The position numbers and the translations under genes are program-made. DNA of 64,000 bases from Warburgia ugandensis (taxonomy: Eukaryota > Streptophyta > Magnoliopsida > Canellales > Canellaceae): positions 42,417,217 through 42,481,216 of the forward strand of contig CP141139.1 in assembly GCA_035236585.1 (NCBI GenBank). The letters run 5' to 3'. This document shows, one piece after another, positions 58,240 through 64,000 of this stretch. The notes beneath the pieces are model-generated. The model made no database searches. It saw only the letters and a list, made by a program, of their open reading frames with translations, and was not told the DNA's origin. How positions within the stretch are numbered: the stretch's first letter is position 1; every line of letters starts with the position of its first letter.

Positions 58240-59090
58240 CTAGTACAGCTGCAGCTGGATGACCTCCATAGGTGGCATTGTAGGCTGGGTCAACCATCTG
58301 CGTCTGTTCTTAAGTCTTTGATTTCATCTTATGTCTCACTTGATTACAATAATTTTCAAGGTCAGTCATGTGAACTTGCTAAACATCATCACTCGTCTTA
58401 TCTAAAGAAACCAACCAAGAAATGTAGTACTCTTTCTCATTTAATTCATTCTGCTGTATTCTAGTTTTAGGTAGTAATTTCTTTCGAAAATGATACGACC
58501 AGAAATGAGGTCTCTAACCTTGTTAAAGTCTTTCATAAGTGGGTAGAAAATCGACATGGTCAGAAGATCAAAGTATTCCATTCTGACAATGGTGGAAAGT
58601 ATCTTGCTCGAGATCTTCAAATTTTTCAAAAGGATAATGGTGTAGAATTTTAGTCATCTTGTCCACACTCCTCTCAGCAAAACCAGATTGTAGACAGAAA
58701 CATCACCATTTGGTGGAAGTCAGAAGAGCTCTCCTTACTGAAATGCAGGTACCTAAACATTTTTTATGTGATGCTGTCTTGAGAGCATCCTGTTTAATTA
58801 ATAGGCTTGCTTGCTTTGTTTTAGATAATAAATCTCCTCTAGGTTGTTTGAATTTAGTTCATGGTCTAGCTGTTATGATATCACGTGTTTGGATGTATAG
58901 TTGTTTTGTTCAGAACTTCTATGTGAATAGGAATAAACTGCCAACTAAGTCTCTGAAGTGTATATATGTGGGTTACTCCCTATCTCAGAAAGGTTATAAA
59001 TGTATTGCCACAATGACCGGGAAGTGTACATTTCAATGGACTTTTCATTCTTTGAAAATGTACCTTACTTCTCTAACTAGGCAGAGATGC
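58240..59090 (+). pseudogene. Copia integrase
   Basis: HRWHCRLGQPSASVLKSLIS near 58265 is the gag-pre-integrase HHCC region. QSCELAKHHHSSYLKK (58360) leads into the core, where KVFHSDNGGKYLARDLQIF (58568-58625) gives the second catalytic Asp. 58659-59093 continues with FLCDAVLRASCLINRL (family AVLTAxYLINR) and SLKCIYVGYSLSQKGYKC. Frameshifts occur around 58460 and 58650. Confidence 0.8.
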
Positions 59091-59197
59091 TAACCTACTC
59101 TCCCGGAGGGGTGGTGGTGGATGAAAGAAACTTGATAGGGTCCTTCTAATTGTCGTGGAGGAGAGCTTGTTTAGTCCTATTAGTGATGTCCGTGCTA

Positions 59198-59286
59198 AAT
59201 GAAGCCATGACACTTAATAGAGGGGAATGGAGGAACAAGATTCATGTGACCGACACGTAATCGGGATGAGGTCTTAATGATGAGCA
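59198..59286 (+). mobile_element. RTE LINE 3' fragment inside copia, with target duplication
   Basis: Begins AATGAAGCCATGACACTTAA and ends CGGGATGAGGTCTTAATGATGAG, matching the RTE 3' end (975-1055). It is flanked by a perfect 12-bp duplication ATGTCCGTGCTA at 59186-59197 and 59287-59298. At 89 bp it is an extreme 5' truncation. Confidence 0.9.
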
Positions 59287-59799
59287 ATGTCCGTGCTAGT
59301 AAAACTCAACAAAAATACTGGAATAAAAACATATAGTAGATGGAAGAAAGGAGATACAACCCCAAGATGATCATCCAAAACTAGCTTCCACTGTTCCAGT
59401 ATTGCTGACCACCCATCCTCTATTCCAAGTACTATTGATCTCCCATCCTCAAGTAACCCTGTCCCTTCACCAGGTTCTGATATTACTGCTTCGGATGTTT
59501 CAGATTTAGACTTACCAATTGCATTACAGAAAGCAAGTCATCTTGCACAGTCCATCCACTAAGTAACTTTGTTTCTTATGACAAACTTTCTTCTTCGTTT
59601 AGGTATTTTGTTGCTTCCTTGTCATCTCAAAATGTTCCAAAGAATCTTCAAAAAGCTTTATCTCATCCTAACTGCAGAAAGGTACCAAAAACAAGCTGTT
59701 TGCCTTAAAAAAATCAAACTTGGAACTTGCTGAGGTTACCAAAAGGAAAAAGAACTGTGGGAAGTAAACTGGGTTACACTGTCATATATAAACTAGATG

Positions 59800-60480
59800 G
59801 GCCAGAAGAAATGTACAAGGGACATTTGGTAGCAAAAGGCTACACTAAACTTATGTAATGTATTACTCAGAAACTTTTGCTCCAGTTGTGAAACTCAACT
59901 CTAAACAAATTATTCTCTCAGTGGCAGCAGATAAGAAGAGCCCTTTGACACAATTGGATGCCAAAGATGCTTTCCCTCACAGTGACTTACAGGAAGAAGT
60001 GCATATGACTCCACCTGCTTTTCTACCTCAGGGGACTCAGAAGCTTTTGGTCCAGTTGTGAAACTCAACTCTAAACGAATTATTCTCTCAGTGGCAGCAG
60101 ATAAGAAGGGCCCTTTGACACGATTGGATGTCAAAGATGCTTTCCATCACAGTGACTTATGGGAAGAGGTGCATATGACTCCACCTGGTTTTCTACCTCA
60201 GGGGGAGGGCGGATTGGTGTGTAGGCTGAGAAAAACCTTTTGTGGGCTGAATCAGTCTCCAAAAAATATGGTTTCAAAAGCTTAGTAGTGCAATAACATG
60301 GATTGGGTTTGGCCGCAGTAATGCAGACCATTCATTATTTGTTAGAAAGAACAAGATGGGAGTTACTGTGTTGATTGTGTATGTAGATGACATTATTCTG
60401 ACAGGTGATGATTTAGAAGGCATTGCTAATCTCAGACATGTTTGAAAAATGTCTTTGAGATTAAGGATTTAGGATCATTA
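59800..60480 (+). pseudogene. Copia reverse transcriptase, with internal duplication
   Basis: YSETFAPVVKLNSKQIILSV (59863) is the start of the copia RT (family YxETFAPVAK). It continues to QLDAKDAFPHSDLQEEVHMT, with a catalytic Asp. A 170-base tandem copy follows (60036-60205), shifting the frame. Next come GLNQSPKNM, ADHSLFVRK and the catalytic box IVYVDDIILTGDD (YVDD at 60380-60391). The polymerase box is intact although the gene is not. Confidence 0.85.
59866..60205 (+). repeat. 170-bp tandem duplication in the copia RT
   Basis: Copies 59866-60035 and 60036-60205 share CTCAGAAACTTTTGCTCCAG-like starts and are alike throughout, with about a dozen differences. 170 is not a multiple of three, so the duplication itself shifts the frame. 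Confidence 0.93.
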
Positions 60481-60670
60481 GTATACGTCTTAGGCATACA
60501 GGTAGCAAGGTCTTCATAAGGTATCTTCATCTCACAGAAGAAATATGCCTTTGATGCTTTAACTAAGTGGCAATTTTGAGGTGAAACCCATCTAGTCCAG
60601 GGAGTTTAACCACAGGCTATCTGCCATAGATGGTAAGCCACTGAGCAGTCCCTGTCATTATCAGCAGTTG

Positions 60671-60710
60671 GTTGGTAAATTAATGAAGGGGTTGGTAAAT
60701 TAATGAAGGG
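60671..60710 (+). repeat. 20-bp tandem duplication at the SINE junction
   Basis: GGTTGGTAAATTAATGAAGG appears twice in a row just before the SINE head. It includes both the host target word TGGTAAATTAAT and the SINE's first bases GAAGG, so it arose after SINE insertion. Confidence 0.9.
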
Positions 60711-60887
60711 GAGCCTTGGCGCAACGGTAGAGTTGTCGTCATGTGACCATGAGGTCACAGGTTCAAAGCATGGAAACAGCCTCTTGCAAGATGCAAGGTA
60801 AGGTTGCATACTATTGACCCTGTGGTCCACCCCTTTCCCGGACCCCACATATGTGGGAGCTTCATGCACCGGAGCTGGCCTTTTTTT
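60703..60887 (+). mobile_element. Au-type SINE inside the copia element, full length
   Basis: Starts GAAGGGGAGCCTTGGCGC, with A box GGCGCAACGGTAGAG, B box AGGTCACAGGTTCAAAG, body CAGCCTCTTGCAAGATGC and GGTCCACCCCTTTCCCGG, and end GGAGCTGGCCTTTTTTT. The host word TGGTAAATTAAT is present on both sides (60691-60702 and 60891-60902), which fits a 12-bp target duplication. It separates the RT region from the RNase H region. Confidence 0.9.
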
Positions 60888-61107
60888 GGCTGGTAAATTA
60901 ATCTATCTGACCATTACTTGACCATATTTGACAAATACTGTAAGTGCAGTGAGTTGGTTTATGCATGCTCCTCAAACTTCTCACTTGCAGGCTGCCCTTT
61001 TTTTGGTTGGTCAATTAATCTATCTGACCATTACTCGACCATATTTGACGAATGCTGTGAGGCAGTGAGTTGGTTTATGCATGCTCCTCAAACTTCTCAC
61101 TTGGAGG
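60874..61107 (+). repeat. 117-bp tandem duplication spanning SINE end and copia sequence
   Basis: Copies 60874-60990 and 60991-61107 each begin with GCTG(G/C)CCTTTTTTT, the SINE 3' end, and run through TTAATCTATCTGACCATTAC to ATGCTCCTCAAACTTCTCAC. The second copy of the SINE terminus therefore lies in the middle of copia sequence without a SINE in front of it. Confidence 0.92.
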
Positions 61108-61370
61108 CTGTCCATCGGGTTGTTAGGTACTTGAAAGCATTGCCTGAACATGATCTACTATTTAAGGATAATGGAAATGTAAATGTCACAGGTTTTGCAG
61201 ATGCAGATTGGCTGGATCACCCGATGACCAGCAGTCCACTTCTGGATATTTGTACATTTTTTGGTGGTAACCTTGTAATCTAGAAAAGTAAGAAACAGAG
61301 TGTGGTAGCCATATTTAATGCTGAAGCAGAGTATTGAGCCATGGCAGTTACTAGTTGTAAGTTAATTTGG
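60995..61370 (+). pseudogene. Copia RNase H
   Basis: Reads SWFMHAPQTSHLEAVHRVVR and YLKALPEHDLLFKDNGN, then VTGFADADWL, the first catalytic Asp of the copia RNase H. FNAEAEY (61318) follows after a stop at 61281. Relatives read KSKKQSVVARSSAEAEYRAM here, so the 61283 stop is a Trp-to-stop change and AEAEY is retained. Confidence 0.8.
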
Positions 61371-61617
61371 CTGAGGATGATCTTTTTGGAGCTAGGGGTC
61401 AAGACTTCCTATGCGCATGTTCTGCAATAGTCAGGCTGATATCCATATCACCTCTAATCCTGTTTTCTATGAATGGGCTAAGAACATTGAGGTTGACTAT
61501 CATTTCGTTCATGAAAAGTAGAAGCCAAGGATATCTCTACCCCATACGTTGGGACAGTAGATCAGCATTAAGTAATCACTGGTAAATTAGGAATCATTGA
61601 CATTCATTCACCAACTT

Positions 61618-61627
61618 GAAGGGGGAG
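61618..61627 (+). promoter_or_regulatory. Polypurine tract of the copia element
   Basis: GAAGGGGGAG directly precedes the 3' LTR. It is the usual second-strand priming site of copia elements, which often read TTGAGGGGGAGTGT here. Confidence 0.78.
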
Positions 61628-61891
61628 CGTTAATAGGAGAAAAGTAATTATGTACTGTTCATATCCACAGAACAGTAGCTATGGCACTGTTCACGTCCAG
61701 GCACTGTTCAAATGAACAGAGGGATATTTTTAATGTATTCAATTATCTTCTTACGTGTTATCTTATCTATTGTACACCTAGAAGGATAGAGATAAATAGT
61801 ATTTCTTTTGTCTCTTTGTACCATGAAACAAGTATATATATAGCAAATATATCATTCTCTACTCCCTAGTTATATGAGACAGATCTTTAGA
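61628..61891 (+). repeat. 3' LTR of the copia element
   Basis: Begins CGTTAATAGGAG (family TGTTAATAG) after the polypurine tract and ends TTTAGA before CAGTT. It is homologous with the two halves of the 5' LTR around the SINE. High divergence from the 5' LTR indicates an old element. Confidence 0.72.
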
Positions 61892-62024
61892 CAGTTAACC
61901 AGCAAATTGGTGGTAAATTTTGCAGGAGAAATAGTCTGAACCTTCACTATGGATGAACCACTCCATCTAGGAATTCAGTTCTTCCTGACTGCTTATGTGG
62001 CCCCTCCATTTACTATGAAACATT

Positions 62025-62069
<45 letters not shown>
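62025..62069. repeat. (TA)n microsatellite
   Basis: About twenty-two TA/AT dinucleotides followed by GACACACATACACACATGC. Confidence 0.96.
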
Positions 62070-62077
<8 letters not shown>

Positions 62078-63150
62078 TACACACATGCATATATGTTTAC
62101 TACATCTAGAAAACCAAAATATGGTTGACCAATCATATATAAGTAGGACAACTGTTCAGGTTGTGTGCATTTTAGTCTCAAGAAATATCGACAATAGATA
62201 AAGTACCCAACAACATAAGCTTAATTATAATGTCTGTGCTTCTTTAGCAGCTGTTTCTCCCCTCTAGAAGGTATGTCTAAATGGCAAACACTACCATCAA
62301 AGGTTCTGATTGCTGGCTCTGAGAAGACCTCAAAGCTTTTGCAGGAAACAAGGTTTCTTGCAAAATCCTACTTGAACATCATCTACTAATCAAGACCCTT
62401 TAAATCTCAATTTCTATGACCACACAGGAGGTTATGCTCAGGTTATTTTGAAGATAAAAATGTTAATAATGACCTTATTTATTCATGCTTGTTTTCAGAT
62501 TAGACTCACATGGGAAGGGCCCCTTCTTATGCCACTAGGCTATAAGACCTCAGCTCATGAAGAACGATCTTATCATCACAGGAATAATACAATGACCTGT
62601 TGGTTGAATCATATCCCTTCCAATTCAAATACTCTCTAATGCTTGGGCAATCAAGAATATGTTCACTTCCAAAATAAGCTTATCTTTGGACAATCAGCTA
62701 AAGCAGTATTATTACCACAGGTTTAAGATCCCTAGAAATCTCAACTCAGGCACTTGTAATCTCAAACTCTTCCACCTCAAAATCTTACTCTAGACACATC
62801 AGGACCTAGTCCCACGGAGTTGTCCACTCTACATCCTCACAGAATCCACTAACCTGTTGCCTTAATCTGTGCCCTCCCCACCAAGCATGGATTTTTTAAG
62901 AAACCAAAATACTGTACCTTATTGTTTCGAAAGGCTCCAAGTCAATCATCAATTAGTGCTAGTGACTAGGTCTTAAGTCAACCAAGTTGTAGTTCCGAGT
63001 TTTAAACATTGGCCACACAATTAGGAGACTATCATATTCTTGATTGTTACTACCTCCATGCTCCAACTCATTTATATGACAATTATACAAATATAACAGG
63101 AAATTGATTTAGAAACAACTTTATATCTTTCCTATACACTAAGCCAATAA
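62070..63150. other. Non-coding stretch before the last gypsy element
   Basis: No coding frame with a recognisable motif and no element ends. Nothing else seen. Confidence 0.5.
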
Positions 63151-63153
63151 TTA

Positions 63154-63607
63154 TGCCAGCAAGTAAGGAGACTTATGCAGCAGGGACGATCTGGACAAAC
63201 TTACTCTAGAAGACGTGGCAATCGAAGATCAAGACAGATGGCTTCTGCTTAGTGGCACTATAGCAGGGATAGGTGGAGTGATATCATTGGCTTATGAGGG
63301 AATTCTGTTGGAGGAACTTGGTGGCAGGGACAAGTGGAGGATAATCATTGGCCTAAAGGTGAAATTCGGCTGGAGGGAGAGGGGGATATGAAAGGGATTG
63401 GAGAGGAGGAGGGCAGAGAGGAGTATAGAAGGCTCTGGCTTGCCAGAAACCAAAGAACTACTGTTTAACTCTGTTCTTCCATTTTTTCTTGATTCCTGTT
63501 TTCTCTGCAAACTGTGTATCTCCATATTACAGTGAATTCAAGCTTTCCTATTTCCATTCTCAATTTGTTGCACAGATTTACTGTTTTCAGCCAATTATGA
63601 CCCATCA
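63154..63607 (+). repeat. Probable 5' LTR of a gypsy element cut by the window
   Basis: Bounded by TGCCAGCAAGTAAGGAG at its start and CCCATCA just before a primer site. It is purine-rich at 63290-63430 and T-rich afterwards, with a likely transcribed leader. The left border is inferred from the TG...CA rule and the absence of similar sequence upstream; the second LTR lies outside the window. Confidence 0.6.
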
Positions 63608-63609
63608 AC

Positions 63610-63621
63610 TGGTATTAGAGC
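63610..63621 (+). promoter_or_regulatory. Primer binding site, Met-tRNA type
   Basis: TGGTATTAGAGC, one base from the perfect initiator Met-tRNA complement and identical to the site of the chromovirus at 13557-13568. It starts three bases after the LTR end. Confidence 0.85.
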
Positions 63622-63668
63622 ACTCGATCTTGGGGTATGGTCAGGAACCAAAGGAGAGAACGGAGACC

Positions 63669-64000
63669 ATGGAGAAGGAGATGGAGGGCATGCGGGGAGA
63701 AATCGGCAGCATGGAGGATGTAGGATGACTGCAAGCTAACGTCACAGCCATCAGCAATTATTTGTTGGAGATCCAAAACTTGATGTGGCAAAGAGAGGAA
63801 GCAAACGAGGCACCACCACACCAAGATAGTAAGAGGGGAGAGACAAGGGTGTCAAAAATCGGCAAAACCTCCATTGGAGCAAACCAGGGCTTCCCAGGTG
63901 CACAAAAGCAACACTGGCATGACTTTCACCCTAGGAAGCTTGATCTCCCTATCTTAGAAGGAACAGATCCTTACAGGTGGCTCTATAGGGCAAAGCATTA
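63669..64000 (+). pseudogene. Gypsy gag, N-terminal part, with an in-frame stop, cut by window end
   Basis: Starts at ATG 63669 (MEKEMEGMRGEIGSMEDVG) and meets TGA at 63726. The same frame then continues LQANVTAISNYLLEIQNLMW and, near the window end, HPRKLDLPILEGTDPYRWLY with RAKH. The last part is the conserved start of the plant gypsy capsid domain (usually KLEIPxFxGxDPxGWIxRAE). Because the frame is otherwise open, the single stop is the only visible lesion here. Chromovirus-type membership is likely from the primer site and gag, but not proven. Confidence 0.75.

Larger units (their letters stand above)
55971..61891 (+). mobile_element. Ty1/copia retrotransposon, complete outline but decayed
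   Basis: A 5.9-kb element on the plus strand. It has a 5' LTR (55971-56289, including a SINE), a Met-tRNA primer site, gag, protease, integrase, RT and RNase H in copia order, a polypurine tract and a 3' LTR (61628-61891). CAGTT flanks it on both sides (55966-55970 and 61892-61896), a likely 5-bp target duplication. It was later hit by an RTE fragment and a second SINE and carries two internal tandem duplications. Every gene is broken. Confidence 0.8.

Overview
The window is nuclear DNA from a flowering plant, probably a woody species with a repeat-rich genome. The evidence is one recognisable plant housekeeping gene with plant-type introns, plus typical angiosperm repeats: Au-type SINEs, RTE LINEs with GAT-repeat tails, a chromovirus, Athila-like gypsy elements, a copia element and a hAT transposon. 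The sequence is AT-rich. I cannot name the species.

Layout. 1-1072: 3' part of an RTE LINE (+). 3114-14260: complete but dead Ty3/gypsy chromovirus (-), with two LTRs, a 5-bp target duplication and a Met-tRNA primer site. A complete hAT transposon (8300-12607, 8-bp target duplication) sits inside its gag. 14930-18240: 5' part of a cytosolic-type 6-phosphogluconolactonase gene (-): promoter, 5' UTR exon, 5' UTR intron carrying a SINE, and coding exons 1 and 2. The chromovirus and LINE lie downstream of exon 2, so intron 2 either exceeds 14.9 kb or the gene is cut. 18241-24300: AT-rich, no gene seen. 24350-32410: decayed Athila-like gypsy element (+). 32414-40557: long-LTR-like segments of another family, flagged by shared motifs and TGTGACA/TGTCACA ends. 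41530-44960: a second, 5'-truncated Athila-like element (+). 45000-51000: AT microsatellites, a palindromic minisatellite, a purine-rich block and LTR-like sequence. 52555-53423: two candidate 3' exons of an unrecognised gene (-). 54612-54802: intact SINE. 55430-55883: RTE fragment. 55971-61891: old copia element (+) with a SINE in its 5' LTR, an RTE fragment and another SINE inside, and two internal tandem duplications. 63154-64000: LTR, primer site and gag start of another gypsy element (+), cut by the window edge.

How it fits together. Nearly all coding potential belongs to dead mobile elements. Only the phosphogluconolactonase exons look like intact host coding sequence; the gene at 52.5-53.4 kb is a weaker candidate. 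The main interest is the layering of insertions (hAT in chromovirus in a probable host intron; SINE and LINE in copia) and the duplications that followed. I found no CRISPR, rRNA, functional tRNA or clearly new enzymatic system.
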